Assembly: GCF_014699035.1 (NCBI RefSeq)
Contig: NZ_JACXAA010000020.1
Location: 1-64,000, forward strand
From: Spirosoma validum
Lineage (GTDB): Bacteria; Bacteroidota; Bacteroidia; Cytophagales; Spirosomataceae
Reading direction: 5' to 3'
DNA: 64,000 nucleotides
In this document: piece after piece, positions 1-9,104 of the stretch
How the letters are laid out: each line of letters opens with the position of its first letter
Numbering within the stretch: position 1 is the first letter of the stretch
Position numbers and translations under genes: made by a program
Notes under the pieces: model-generated
What the model was told of the DNA's origin: nothing
The model's database searches: none
Seen by the model: only the letters and a program-made list of their open reading frames with translations

Positions 1-118
1 GATGACCTTTGACAAAAGGTAGTCTACCGACGGAGGCACTCAAAAAGGAACGCGCACAAACATAGAATGACAAAAAACTACTCTATAATCTATTTATACT
101 GTTTTATTTTCAAACCGA

Positions 119-3094
119 ATGCCAAACCTAACCTTGAGCGTAATTGATTACCTGATAATCGTTACGGTGTTGATAATCAACCTGTATTTTGGTTTGCGCT
201 ACGCTAAAAATCAGAATACAACCCAGACGTATTTTGCCGCCAAAGGTAGAGTACCCGCCTGGGCAATCGGGATGTCACTGCTCGCTACGTTGATCAGCAG
301 CGTTACGTTCCTGGGGTATCCGAGCGAGGGCTATTCGTCCAATTGGATTTTGCTGGTACAAGGCTTAATGGTGCCTATTGTCTTGCTGGGCACCATCTGG
401 TTTATTGTGCCGCTGTATCGCAAAGTGATCGGGCTCAGTACGTACGAATACTTCGAAAAACGCTTCGGTAGTTTTGCGCGCTATTACAGCTCCATTGCGT
501 TCGTTCTCAGGCAATTTTCGTCCATGGGAACCGTCTTCTTTCTATTAGCTGTCGCCCTGACCAACATGACCGGCGGCAACACGTTCTACATCATTGTTCT
601 GGTTGGATTGATCATCATTGCCGTCAATTTACTGGGTGGCATTGAGGCCGTTATCTGGCTGGATGTGTTTCAGGGATTTATGCTCTTTGCCAGCGGCATT
701 CTCTGCGTAGCGGTCATTATTTTCTCCGTCAACGGCGGTTTGCCCGAAATCATCAACGTAGCGTCAGCCAATAATCGAACGGGATTTGGTCCTTATGAAC
801 TCGACTTTACGAAGCTCACGTTCGTCGTCATGGTCATCAACGGCGCGTTCTACGCCGTTCAGAAATACGGTACTGATCAGACCGTTGTGCAACGGTATCT
901 TACCGCCAAAACTGACAAAGCCGCCATCAAAGCGTCCATTCTGGGCATCTCGCTGACGGTACCGGTTTGGGCGTTGTTCATGTTCATCGGCACGGCTCTG
1001 TTTGTGTATTACAAGCAGCAACCATTGCCGCCGTCGCTACGTCCCGATGCGGTTTTTCCGTATTTTATCATGACCAAATTCCCAACGGGTGTGGTCGGAT
1101 TTATTCTGGCGGCTATGATTTCAGCGGCCATTTGCAGCCTCAGCGCCGACCTGAATTCGTTAGCCGCTGTTGGTCTGGAAGATTTTTACAAGAAATTCCG
1201 TCCGGCACGTACCGATAAAGAGTATCTGACGATCAGCAAGGGAATTGTCGTCCTTTCGGGTTTGATAGCGATTGGTATTGGGGCCATCTATTTGCAGGCT
1301 GGAAATGAGGGTGTATTGGGGATTGTCTTTACGTTGTATGCTATTTTTTCGGGCGGGATCGTCGGAATTTTTCTGCTCGGCATCTTTAGCGCACGGGCTA
1401 ACAAACAGGGCGTCAACATTGCGATTATCGTGTGCATTCTGTTTACGGCTTACGCGTTTCTGACGTCGACTAAAATCGGGTATGGCGACAACAAACGGCT
1501 GTTGCTGGATCTGGGTACGTATAATTTTACGCATCACAAACTGATGCTGGGCGTGTATAGCCACCTGATCGTGATTGGCGTTGGCTACGTGGCAAGCTTG
1601 TTCTTCCCCAAACCGAAGCTCGACAGGAATCTATTATACAGCGGCTGGCGGACCGCATCGAAAGAAGCGGCAAAAGAAACTTCCGATGCGTCGAACCGGA
1701 CTAGATTTGAAGCAGCCGGGAAACTGGGCGTCATCGTTTTATTACTTGGATGCAGTCTAACAGCATCTGCTCAAACATCTGATGATCAATTTAAAAAGCC
1801 ACTCAAGGAAGTCATTGATGAAATTGAGAGTCGCTATGCCGTTAAAATTCGCTACCCCGAAGAGCTAATCAAAGACAAATTCGTTACGTATGCCGACTGG
1901 CGGTTTCGACCGGGAGATGTCGAGAAAACGATGACGAATATTCTGGCGTCGCAGGACATTACGTTTGCCAAAGAAGGCGATAAAAAATACAAACTCCAGG
2001 CGTTTCAATACCACCTCAAAACCCCCGACGAAGGCAAACAACAACTCGACTATCTGGCAACGTTGTATACCGACGTAACAAGTTGGGAAAAACGCAAAGC
2101 GGAGTTGAAAACCTGTATGTGGGAGGCTCTTAAACTGTCACATCTGCCCGCCAAACCCAACAGTCAGCCCATCATTACGAACAAACGTACCTACGATGGC
2201 TATACGGTTGAGAACGTAGCCATTGAAACCCTGCCGGGTTTATACGTAACAGGATCTCTTTATAAGCCACTGAATACTAAAGTTCTGATGCCCGTCATTC
2301 TCAATCCCGACGGGCATTTTGGGGATGGACGCTACCGGGCCGACGCACAATATCGGTGTGCGATGCAGGCTCGACTGGGCGCCATTGCCTTTAGTTATGA
2401 TCTGTTCGCCTGGGGCGAATCGGCGTTGCAATTCAAGTCGGAAGATCATCGAAAAAGTCTTGCCCAAACGATTCAAATACTCAACGGAATGCGTAGTCTG
2501 GATTGGCTGCTGACACTCAAAAATGCCGACCCGAAGCGCGTTGCGATTAGTGGAGGTTCGGGTGGCGGAAGTCAGACGATGCTCTTGACCGCCTTGGACG
2601 ACCGCATTACGTTGAGCGTGCCGGTGGTGATGCTATCGGCCTATCACAGTGGCGGTTGTCCCTGCGAAAGCGGTATGGGCGTACACCTTTGCGGCAGCGG
2701 CACGAACAACGTCGAGATTGCAGCTATGGCGGCTCCCCGCCCGCAACTGGCCATCTCCGACGGCAAAGACTGGACCCAGCACGTACCCGACACAGAATTT
2801 CCCTTTCTGCAACGTATCTACGGCTTCTACGGAAAAACCGGCGTAGTAAAAAACGTGCATTTGCCACAGGAAGGCCACGATTACGGGGTCAACAAGCGGC
2901 TGGCGCTGTATGATTTTCTCGCGAAGAACTTTGCCCTAGATATCAGGAACGTACAGGATAAATCCGGCAGCATCGACGAATCGAAATGTACCATCGAGAA
3001 ATACCCGGAGATGTATGTCTTCGGTGAAAAAGGCGAAAACCTGCCCGCTACCGCCATCCGAAAGTTCGAGGATTTGGAGAAGTTGGTACAATGA
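119..3094 (+). CDS. Sodium:solute symporter fused to STN-like domain and alpha/beta hydrolase
   Basis: A 991-residue two-function protein. Residues 1 to about 510 form a multi-pass sodium:solute symporter (SSS) with many hydrophobic segments. A polar linker follows, then a hydrophobic stretch at about 536-550 ending ASAQT, which looks like a former signal peptide and here would act as an extra membrane crossing. Next comes an STN-like region (about 560-640) and an alpha/beta hydrolase resembling acetyl-xylan esterase or dienelactone hydrolase. Its nucleophile motif GGSGGG places Ser near 814; DGKDWT and EGHDYG supply the likely Asp and His. In the SSS family the C-terminus is normally cytoplasmic, so the added segment would put the hydrolase in the periplasm. 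Inferred role: deacylating or cleaving a sugar derivative at its importer. It opens a glycan-degradation block. No frame break or internal ATG is seen at the junction. Confidence 0.8.
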   Translation: MPNLTLSVIDYLIIVTVLIINLYFGLRYAKNQNTTQTYFAAKGRVPAWAIGMSLLATLISSVTFLGYPSEGYSSNWILLVQGLMVPIVLLGTIWFIVPLYRKVIGLSTYEYFEKRFGSFARYYSSIAFVLRQFSSMGTVFFLLAVALTNMTGGNTFYIIVLVGLIIIAVNLLGGIEAVIWLDVFQGFMLFASGILCVAVIIFSVNGGLPEIINVASANNRTGFGPYELDFTKLTFVVMVINGAFYAVQKYGTDQTVVQRYLTAKTDKAAIKASILGISLTVPVWALFMFIGTALFVYYKQQPLPPSLRPDAVFPYFIMTKFPTGVVGFILAAMISAAICSLSADLNSLAAVGLEDFYKKFRPARTDKEYLTISKGIVVLSGLIAIGIGAIYLQAGNEGVLGIVFTLYAIFSGGIVGIFLLGIFSARANKQGVNIAIIVCILFTAYAFLTSTKIGYGDNKRLLLDLGTYNFTHHKLMLGVYSHLIVIGVGYVASLFFPKPKLDRNLLYSGWRTASKEAAKETSDASNRTRFEAAGKLGVIVLLLGCSLTASAQTSDDQFKKPLKEVIDEIESRYAVKIRYPEELIKDKFVTYADWRFRPGDVEKTMTNILASQDITFAKEGDKKYKLQAFQYHLKTPDEGKQQLDYLATLYTDVTSWEKRKAELKTCMWEALKLSHLPAKPNSQPIITNKRTYDGYTVENVAIETLPGLYVTGSLYKPLNTKVLMPVILNPDGHFGDGRYRADAQYRCAMQARLGAIAFSYDLFAWGESALQFKSEDHRKSLAQTIQILNGMRSLDWLLTLKNADPKRVAISGGSGGGSQTMLLTALDDRITLSVPVVMLSAYHSGGCPCESGMGVHLCGSGTNNVEIAAMAAPRPQLAISDGKDWTQHVPDTEFPFLQRIYGFYGKTGVVKNVHLPQEGHDYGVNKRLALYDFLAKNFALDIRNVQDKSGSIDESKCTIEKYPEMYVFGEKGENLPATAIRKFEDLEKLVQ

Positions 3095-3106
3095 CTTTAA
3101 CGTGAC

Positions 3107-3208
3107 GTCAGGTTCCTAAATCTGACGAGTGCGGTTTCTCAAAACCGCGTGTAACATTCTGAAACGGTTTTGAGAAACCGCACAGTGTCGGGTTTAACAA
3201 CCCGACAC
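3107..3208. repeat. Cluster of three inverted repeats after the symporter fusion
   Basis: Three hairpins lie in the gap before the next gene. The first is a weak GTCAG...TCTGAC pair at 3107-3126. The second is an 18-bp perfect inverted repeat, 3130-3147 against 3165-3182 (arm begins TGCGGTTTCTC). The third is a 10-bp perfect stem GTGTCGGGTT/AACCCGACAC at 3185-3194 and 3199-3208 with a TAAC loop. Parts recur at 6614-6672 and 38290-38319. It may also terminate transcription. Confidence 0.85.
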
Positions 3209-3225
3209 CACATCGCCCAACGACC

Positions 3226-4110
3226 ATGCTCCTCAACCGCCGACAATTCATTACGTCCAGTTCACTCCTATCAGCCGGATTATTTTTACCTGAAGCATGG
3301 GTGAAAACGAAGCCTACGTATAAGATTGCCGTCGTTGATTTGATGATTCTCAAACGGCAGAAACTCGGCGCATTCCAGCTCACGAAGGAGATTGGTGCCG
3401 ATGGTCTGGAAGTTGATATGGGTGGCTTGGGTCAACGCGAAACATTCGATAACCAACTGGCTAATCCAGAAATTCGGCAGCAGTTTCTGGCAAAAGCAAA
3501 GGAATTGAATCTCGAAATCTGTTCCCTGGCAATGACGGGATTTTATGCGCAATCTTTCGCCACGCGGCCAACGTATCAGCGCATGATTCAGGATTGTTTC
3601 GATACAATGAATGCCATGAATGTGAAGGTAGCGTTTCTGCCATTGGGTATTCAGGGCGATTTAGTCAAGAATCCTGAATTACGTCCGGCTATTGTTGAGC
3701 GCCTGAAAGTCGTTGGTAAGATGGCCAGAAAAGCGGGCGTGATTGTTGGTATTGAAACATCGCTGGATGCAAAAGGAGAAGTCGCGCTGCTGGACGACAT
3801 TGGATCGAAGAATATCCAGATTTATGTCAATTTCTCAAATCCACTCAAAGCCGGACGCGACTTGCACGACGAATTGCGAATACTTGGCAAAACGCGTATT
3901 TGCCAGATCCACTGCACGGACGAAGACGGCGTCTGGCTCCAGAACAACCCCCGTATTGACCTCAAAAAAGTGAAGCAAACACTGGACGATATGCACTGGA
4001 AAGGCTGGCTGGTCATCGAGCGTTCCCGCGATGCCAGCGACCCACGTAACGTCAAAAAGAACTTCAGCGCGAATGCTGCTTATTTAAAATCTATCTTTCA
4101 GGCTGGTTGA
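3226..4110 (+). CDS. Exported sugar phosphate isomerase/epimerase-like TIM barrel protein
   Basis: A 294-residue protein of the xylose isomerase-like TIM barrel (AP endonuclease 2) superfamily. The N-terminus NRRQFITSSSLLSAG has twin arginines and a hydrophobic stretch, pointing to Tat export. Barrel motifs include GADGLEVDMG, VGIETSLD, IQIYVNFSNP, QIHCTDEDG and GWLVIERSRD, which carry the usual acidic and histidine metal ligands. Family members interconvert or degrade sugars, but the substrate cannot be read from sequence. The position between the symporter-esterase fusion and several glycoside hydrolases suggests periplasmic handling of a released sugar. A second Tat-type paralogue lies at 26792-27757. 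Confidence 0.8.
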   Translation: MLLNRRQFITSSSLLSAGLFLPEAWVKTKPTYKIAVVDLMILKRQKLGAFQLTKEIGADGLEVDMGGLGQRETFDNQLANPEIRQQFLAKAKELNLEICSLAMTGFYAQSFATRPTYQRMIQDCFDTMNAMNVKVAFLPLGIQGDLVKNPELRPAIVERLKVVGKMARKAGVIVGIETSLDAKGEVALLDDIGSKNIQIYVNFSNPLKAGRDLHDELRILGKTRICQIHCTDEDGVWLQNNPRIDLKKVKQTLDDMHWKGWLVIERSRDASDPRNVKKNFSANAAYLKSIFQAG

Positions 4111-4115
4111 CTTGA

Positions 4116-4153
4116 CTCCGCGGTGTCGAATTCTTAAGGCCAACACCGCGGAG
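4116..4153. terminator. Inverted repeat between convergent genes, likely bidirectional terminator
   Basis: Perfect 11-bp arms CTCCGCGGTGT (4116-4126) and ACACCGCGGAG (4143-4153) with a 16-nt loop, between two convergent genes. No long T run follows, so termination may depend on the hairpin alone. Confidence 0.6.
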
Positions 4154-4169
4154 GTTCTATCCCACTAAC

Positions 4170-5291
4170 TCACAGAGTTACTTTCTGAATGGTTCCGTCG
4201 AAGGTCTGAGCGACGTAATACGTATTCGGCCCTGTTCGCTTGATCGAGTTAGGAAAATTCAATCCACTAACCAACCTCGTATTTGACTGAGCTGTCGAGC
4301 GAACGATCGAACCCGAATTGTCTTCGAATCCCTGTCCGTTGAAGATTCCATACTCAACGACCACGGGTTGCTGATCTAACCCTAGCTCAATATCCGTCAT
4401 AGTCGTCAACCCCGTTTGATAAGCCGACTCACTGCCCTGAAGATCATACTGGTAGATAGTTGCCTGTCCTGTAGGAAACGGATAACCCGTAAAGTTGCTG
4501 ACCAGGAATTTCTGGCCATCAAACACAATGCCTGTAGGTACCGCTTCGAGCGTATCCCCGCTAGGCTGAATAATTGGGGGAATGGTCGAAAAAACACTGA
4601 ACGCTTTCGTAGCAGCGCTCCGGCGAATGATAGCATTGGCGCCCGCATCCACAATGAACAGGTCGCCATCGGGCCCAACCGTCAGATTAAATACATCCGA
4701 TTCACCCGTATCGTCCGGAAAATCATGGTCTTTCACAAACTTGCCAATATCTTCAAACGCTATGTTACTAGCTTGTAAAGGCATATCGCCCAGTTTAAAG
4801 GACGTAATATCAAATTGGTAAAGCCTCCCTTCTACCCCGTGTAACATCCAGAGTGTATTCCCCTGAAGAAGTACGTGATTGAGTCCAAATATAGCTCCCT
4901 CCGGACTAGCTTTTGATGTAAAACCCTGAATTACAGGATACTTTCTTCCGTCAGGCGTGACAAGGGTAAGCTGACCATCATTGGCCGTTCCGCTACCAGC
5001 TTCCGTCACCCACAACTGACCTTTGGCATCGGCTTCCAGACCCAGCGGAGCCACCAACCCCGAAGCGAAGGAAGTGACCTGAGGTTGACTGGGATGATCA
5101 ACCAGCAGGTTTTGACAGCCGGTCGTGTAGACAACGATCCCGAGCAGGAGGAAAAAAATTGATACGTTACGTATCCGGTTCGCACGAGGCCAGCCTACTA
5201 CGTCGGCAGATGGATTAACTTTTCGGGAGAGATGGCGAGACCATGCTGCAGCTAATTCTTTTGACTGAGGTTTTGCAACTGTGTTTTTCAT
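4170..5291 (-). CDS. ScyD/ScyE-like beta-propeller lipoprotein
   Basis: About 373 residues from the preferred ATG at 5291; an in-frame ATG at 5327 adds 12 residues. A long basic leader is followed by a hydrophobic segment ending VVYTTGCQN, a lipobox with Cys as acceptor. The rest reads as NHL/YVTN-like propeller blades, for example GLVAPLGLEADAKGQLWVTE, FNLTVGPDGDLFIVDAGANA and GLNFPNSIKRTGPNTYYVAQ, the layout of the ScyD/ScyE family. That family is named from cyanobacterial scytonemin clusters, but most Bacteroidota members have no known function. It is convergent with the isomerase gene. Cell location is probably the outer or inner membrane facing the periplasm. No catalytic role can be assigned. 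Confidence 0.75.
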   Translation of the reverse strand: MKNTVAKPQSKELAAAWSRHLSRKVNPSADVVGWPRANRIRNVSIFFLLLGIVVYTTGCQNLLVDHPSQPQVTSFASGLVAPLGLEADAKGQLWVTEAGSGTANDGQLTLVTPDGRKYPVIQGFTSKASPEGAIFGLNHVLLQGNTLWMLHGVEGRLYQFDITSFKLGDMPLQASNIAFEDIGKFVKDHDFPDDTGESDVFNLTVGPDGDLFIVDAGANAIIRRSAATKAFSVFSTIPPIIQPSGDTLEAVPTGIVFDGQKFLVSNFTGYPFPTGQATIYQYDLQGSESAYQTGLTTMTDIELGLDQQPVVVEYGIFNGQGFEDNSGSIVRSTAQSNTRLVSGLNFPNSIKRTGPNTYYVAQTFDGTIQKVTL

Positions 5292-5428
5292 GAATGAATG
5301 GATTGGTGAGAAGGTTATTTGTGTCACAACGAGAAGATAATAAGGCAGAATGCCTACTGTTTCTTTGGCACGCTAACATGCTATAATCTTCAGAAAAAAT
5401 AATAGACACGTATAATCTTCATCGCGGA

Positions 5429-5436
5429 TAGATTTG
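5429..5436 (+). promoter_or_regulatory. Candidate Bacteroidota -7 element (TAGATTTG)
   Basis: TAGATTTG matches the TAnnTTTG consensus exactly and lies 37 bp before the start of the glycosidase gene at 5474. No clear TTG -33 element is seen at the expected spacing, so this is a partial match. Confidence 0.45.
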
Positions 5437-5473
5437 TAGCCTCAGTCACCCTAAGCCGCAATTAATCAGCGCA

Positions 5474-6589
5474 ATGACTTCCCAACTCATCCGAATTATA
5501 TTTCTTTGCCTTCTATCCACACCTATGTTTGCTCAGTCTGCGCGTGTTTCCGATGCGCAGATGCAGCGAATTTATGACGAAGTCAAAACGCCGTTCAAGT
5601 ACGGATTGGTGATGACACCCGCCGACAATTCGCGAAAAATGGATTGCCCAACGGTGTTTCTGAAAGATAAGAAATGGTACATGACGTACCTGATCTACGA
5701 CGGGCGCGGTTATGAAACCTGGTTGGCCAAAAGCAACGATCTGTTGAAGTGGGAGACGCTGGGACGTATCATGTCGTTCTCCGACAGTACGCAGTGGGAT
5801 GCGAATCAGAAAGCAGGTTATAATGCTTTACAGAATTACCAGTGGGGCGGAAACTACGAGCTGGAGAAGTACCAGAACAAGTATTGGCTATCGTATATCG
5901 GCGGTGCTGCTAAAGGTTATGAAGCAGGTGATTTGTCAATTGGCATCGCTTATACGTCTCAGGAGCCCACGATAGCGCATGAATGGCAACGGCAATCGAC
6001 GCCCGTTCTGACCGCCAAAGATGCCGACACGCGCTGGTGGGAAAATCGAAAATTATACAAGAGCACCGTCATTCACGATCCGAAAAAACTGACGGGTCAC
6101 CCGTTTGTGATGTACTACAATGCCAATGGCGATACGACCGGGGTGAATAAAACCCGCTGGTTTGAACGTATCGGCATGGCTGTTTCGGACGATATGCTAA
6201 ACTGGCAACGCTTTCAGACAGAGCCCGTTCTGATGCATCCGGTTGGTATCACAGGCGATGCTGTTATTCAGAAAATCGGTGATCTCTACGTCATGTTCTA
6301 CTTCGGCGCGTTTTGGGAAGATCGAAAAGGAGCCTTCAACCGATTTGCTGTTTCAACGGATCTGGTCAACTGGACAGATTGGTCAGGCGCAAATCTGGTC
6401 GAGCCGTCGGAACCCTATGACGAGCTATATGCTCACAAATCGTTCGTTGTGAAGCACGATGGCATTGTTTATCATTTCTACTGTGCTGTCAATAAAGCAG
6501 ATCAACGAGGCATTGCCGTCGCTACATCGGTTGATTTAGGGAAAAGTAAAAAGACGTTCGTGCCTGCACCTGCCAATAAGAAGCCATGA
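5474..6589 (+). CDS. Secreted five-bladed propeller glycosidase (GH43/GH32/GH130-like)
   Basis: 371 residues with a signal peptide ending TPMFAQ. The protein repeats propeller-type strands seen in the GH32/43/68/130 superfamily: MDCPTVFLKDKKWYMTYLIYD, YWLSYIGGAAKGY, HPFVMYYNAN, ITGDAVIQKIGDLYVMFYFG and AHKSFVVKHDGIVYHFYCAV. Asp in MDCP and Asp in TGDAV are candidate acidic catalytic or sugar-binding residues, by comparison with the superfamily. The exact GH family is uncertain. The stop codon overlaps the start of the following GH2 gene (ATGA), so the two are translationally coupled. Probably periplasmic, acting on the same glycan as its neighbours. Confidence 0.75.
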   Translation: MTSQLIRIIFLCLLSTPMFAQSARVSDAQMQRIYDEVKTPFKYGLVMTPADNSRKMDCPTVFLKDKKWYMTYLIYDGRGYETWLAKSNDLLKWETLGRIMSFSDSTQWDANQKAGYNALQNYQWGGNYELEKYQNKYWLSYIGGAAKGYEAGDLSIGIAYTSQEPTIAHEWQRQSTPVLTAKDADTRWWENRKLYKSTVIHDPKKLTGHPFVMYYNANGDTTGVNKTRWFERIGMAVSDDMLNWQRFQTEPVLMHPVGITGDAVIQKIGDLYVMFYFGAFWEDRKGAFNRFAVSTDLVNWTDWSGANLVEPSEPYDELYAHKSFVVKHDGIVYHFYCAVNKADQRGIAVATSVDLGKSKKTFVPAPANKKP

Positions 6590-9093
6590 GGAATAAGCCT
6601 TTTCTCGGGATTAGTGGTGTCAGATGCTTACATCTGACAAATGAGGTTTCTCAAGACCGACACTACGTAGTGGGATTAATCTACTTATTACTGAGTTTGT
6701 TCACCGCTCCCGTTTTCGCCCAGAACGAACCCCGTACCATTCAGGATTTCAACAAAAATTGGCGGTTTCATCTGGGCGACGAAGCGAAAGCAAAGGACGT
6801 AGCGTTCAACGATTCGGACTGGCGAACGCTAACCTTACCCCACGACTGGAGCATCGAAGGGCAGTTTAGTGAACACCATTTGAGCACCACGCAGGAAGGT
6901 GCGTTACCAACTGGCATCGGCTGGTATCGAAAGGCGTTTACGGTGCCCGTTTCGGCAAAAGGTAAAAACGTTTTCATTGAATTCAATGGGATTTATCGAA
7001 ACAGTGAAGTCTGGATTAATGGGCATTCGTTGGGCATCCGGCCATATGGCTACAGTTCCTTCCGCTATGAGCTGACGAAATACCTAAACGTTGGTAATGT
7101 GAAGAACATTCTTGCGGTACGGGTTGATAATTCGGCGCAACCCAATTCCCGCTGGTATACGGGCTCAGGCATTTACCGGAACGTGCGATTGATCACTACG
7201 TCGCCTATTGCTGTTGATCATTGGGGTACCTACGTAACGACGCCAGCGGTAACGAATCAGAACGCCAGCGTTACGTTGCAAACCAGCATTCGTAACGCGT
7301 TCGGTGGGCGCTCCGATGGGAAACCGCAAACCGTCAGCATCAACAGCGTTATTCTGGATGCGACGGGCAAAGAAGTCGCTACGTCAATATCCGCAGCAGT
7401 TCGCCTACTGGATACGCTATCGACGGTTACACAGCCATTTGAAGTAAAAAATCCAATTTTGTGGTCAGTTGACAAACCTTACCTGTATAAAATCGTAACC
7501 CGAGTTTACAGTCAAAATCAACTGGTAGATACGTACGAAACGCCACTCGGCATTCGCTATTTCAAATTTGATCCAGCTACCGGTTTTTCGCTGAACGGAC
7601 AGTCGATGAAAATTCTGGGCGTTTGTCTGCACCATGACTTAGGCGCCTTGGGTGCTGCCGTGAATGTGCGAGCGATACAACGACAGCTTGAGTTATTGAA
7701 GGCCATGGGTTGCAACGCAGTTCGCACGTCGCACAACCCACCCACACCCGAATTTCTGGACTTATGCGACCAGATGGGGTTTATCGTTATGGACGAAGCC
7801 TTTGATATGTGGAAGAAAAAAAAGACGAAACAGGATTACGGACTCAACTGGGACGCCTGGCACAAAACCGATCTCGAAGATATGGTTCGTCGTGACCGAA
7901 ATCATCCGTCAATTTTTATGTGGAGTATCGGCAACGAAATCCGCGAGCAGTTCGATTCAACGGGGCTTACAATTACGAAAGAACTGGCCGGTATTGTTAA
8001 AAAACTGGATTCAACCCGCCCCGTTACGTCGGCGCTGACCGAGAATGTACCGGAGAAAAATTTTATTTATCGCTCCGGCGTTCTGGATTTGTTGGGCTTC
8101 AACTATAAGCACGAAGCCTACGCCGATTTTCCAAAAACGTTTCCGAATCAGTCTGTATTGGCGTCCGAAACCGGTTCATCCCTGCAAACGCGCGGGCATT
8201 ACGACATGCCCTCAGATTCGATACGTATGTGGGGTAAAGGCGGGCCGACCAAGTTCACGGATGGTAACCCCGATTGGACCGCATCAGCCTATGACAACGA
8301 AGCCGCTTATTGGGGCTCTACGCACGAACAGACCTGGAAAGTTATCAAAAAATACCCGCATATGGCGGGGCTCTTTATCTGGACTGGCTTCGATTATTTA
8401 GGTGAGCCTCACCCCTATCCGTGGCCTGCCCGGAGTTCGTATTTCGGCATTCTGGACCTGGCCGGTTTTCCCAAAGATGTGTATTATCTCTACCAATCTG
8501 AGTGGACTGATAAGCCTGTTCTGCACTTGTTCCCGCACTGGAATTGGCCAAAAGGCAAGACGGTTGACGTGTGGGCGTATTACAGTCAGGCCGATGAAGT
8601 CGAGCTTTTCCTGAATGAGAAATCCCTGGGCGTTCGTAAGAAAACCGGCGATGAGTTGCATGTCATGTGGCGCGTTCCATACGAACCCGGTACGTTAAAA
8701 GCTATCTCCCGAAAGGCGGGCCAAACCATACTTACCCAAACAATTTCAACTGCTGGCAAACCCGCTAAAATTCAATTGGTTGCTGATCGAAATATACTTA
8801 AAGCTGATGGCAAGGATCTGTCATTCATCACCGTAAATGTACTGGACGAACAAGATAATCTCATCCCAGATGCCAGTCACCTTATTACGTTCAACATCCA
8901 GGGCGAGGGCGAATTGGTGGGCGTCGACAATGGCTATCAGGCTAGCCTTGAACCGTTCAAAGCCAACTACAGAAAGGCTTACAATGGAAAATGTCTCGCC
9001 ATCATTCAAACAACAGAAAAAGCGGGAAAGATAACCGTTAATGCTACGTCGGAAGGATTACAAAGCTCTACTATTGAGTTGAGTAGTCGGTAA
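6586..9093 (+). CDS. Glycoside hydrolase family 2, beta-galactosidase-like
   Basis: 835 residues. The GH2 order is visible: sugar-binding jelly roll (HDWSIEGQF, GIGWYRKAF, SGIYRNVRL), immunoglobulin-like sandwich, then TIM barrel with GCNAVRTSHNP, SIGNEIREQ (acid/base Glu about 451) and LASETGSS (nucleophile Glu about 528). C-terminal Ig-like domains follow (WAYYSQADEVELFLN and an invasin-like VLDEQDNLIPDAS). The start overlaps the previous stop by 4 bp. The first 28 residues are odd: the DNA there carries a copy of a palindromic repeat, so the signal peptide (GLIYLLLSLFTAPVFAQ) is preceded by a repeat-encoded stretch. A GTG at 6670 is an alternative start. Beta-galactosidase is the commonest activity; glucuronidase or mannosidase is possible. 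Confidence 0.88.
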   Translation: MRNKPFLGISGVRCLHLTNEVSQDRHYVVGLIYLLLSLFTAPVFAQNEPRTIQDFNKNWRFHLGDEAKAKDVAFNDSDWRTLTLPHDWSIEGQFSEHHLSTTQEGALPTGIGWYRKAFTVPVSAKGKNVFIEFNGIYRNSEVWINGHSLGIRPYGYSSFRYELTKYLNVGNVKNILAVRVDNSAQPNSRWYTGSGIYRNVRLITTSPIAVDHWGTYVTTPAVTNQNASVTLQTSIRNAFGGRSDGKPQTVSINSVILDATGKEVATSISAAVRLLDTLSTVTQPFEVKNPILWSVDKPYLYKIVTRVYSQNQLVDTYETPLGIRYFKFDPATGFSLNGQSMKILGVCLHHDLGALGAAVNVRAIQRQLELLKAMGCNAVRTSHNPPTPEFLDLCDQMGFIVMDEAFDMWKKKKTKQDYGLNWDAWHKTDLEDMVRRDRNHPSIFMWSIGNEIREQFDSTGLTITKELAGIVKKLDSTRPVTSALTENVPEKNFIYRSGVLDLLGFNYKHEAYADFPKTFPNQSVLASETGSSLQTRGHYDMPSDSIRMWGKGGPTKFTDGNPDWTASAYDNEAAYWGSTHEQTWKVIKKYPHMAGLFIWTGFDYLGEPHPYPWPARSSYFGILDLAGFPKDVYYLYQSEWTDKPVLHLFPHWNWPKGKTVDVWAYYSQADEVELFLNEKSLGVRKKTGDELHVMWRVPYEPGTLKAISRKAGQTILTQTISTAGKPAKIQLVADRNILKADGKDLSFITVNVLDEQDNLIPDASHLITFNIQGEGELVGVDNGYQASLEPFKANYRKAYNGKCLAIIQTTEKAGKITVNATSEGLQSSTIELSSR
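6614..6672. repeat. Palindromic repeat copy inside the GH2 leader
   Basis: A 9-bp perfect hairpin TGTCAGATG/CATCTGACA (6618-6626, 6631-6639), then GGTTTCTCAAGACCG, then the 12-bp perfect palindrome CACTACGTAGTG (6661-6672). The same word order, ATCTGAC then GGTTTCTCAA-ACCG, occurs at 3120-3147. The heptamer GGGATTA flanks it at 6607-6613 and 6672-6678, a possible target duplication. Confidence 0.75.
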
Positions 9094-9104
9094 TTTAGCT
9101 GCTG

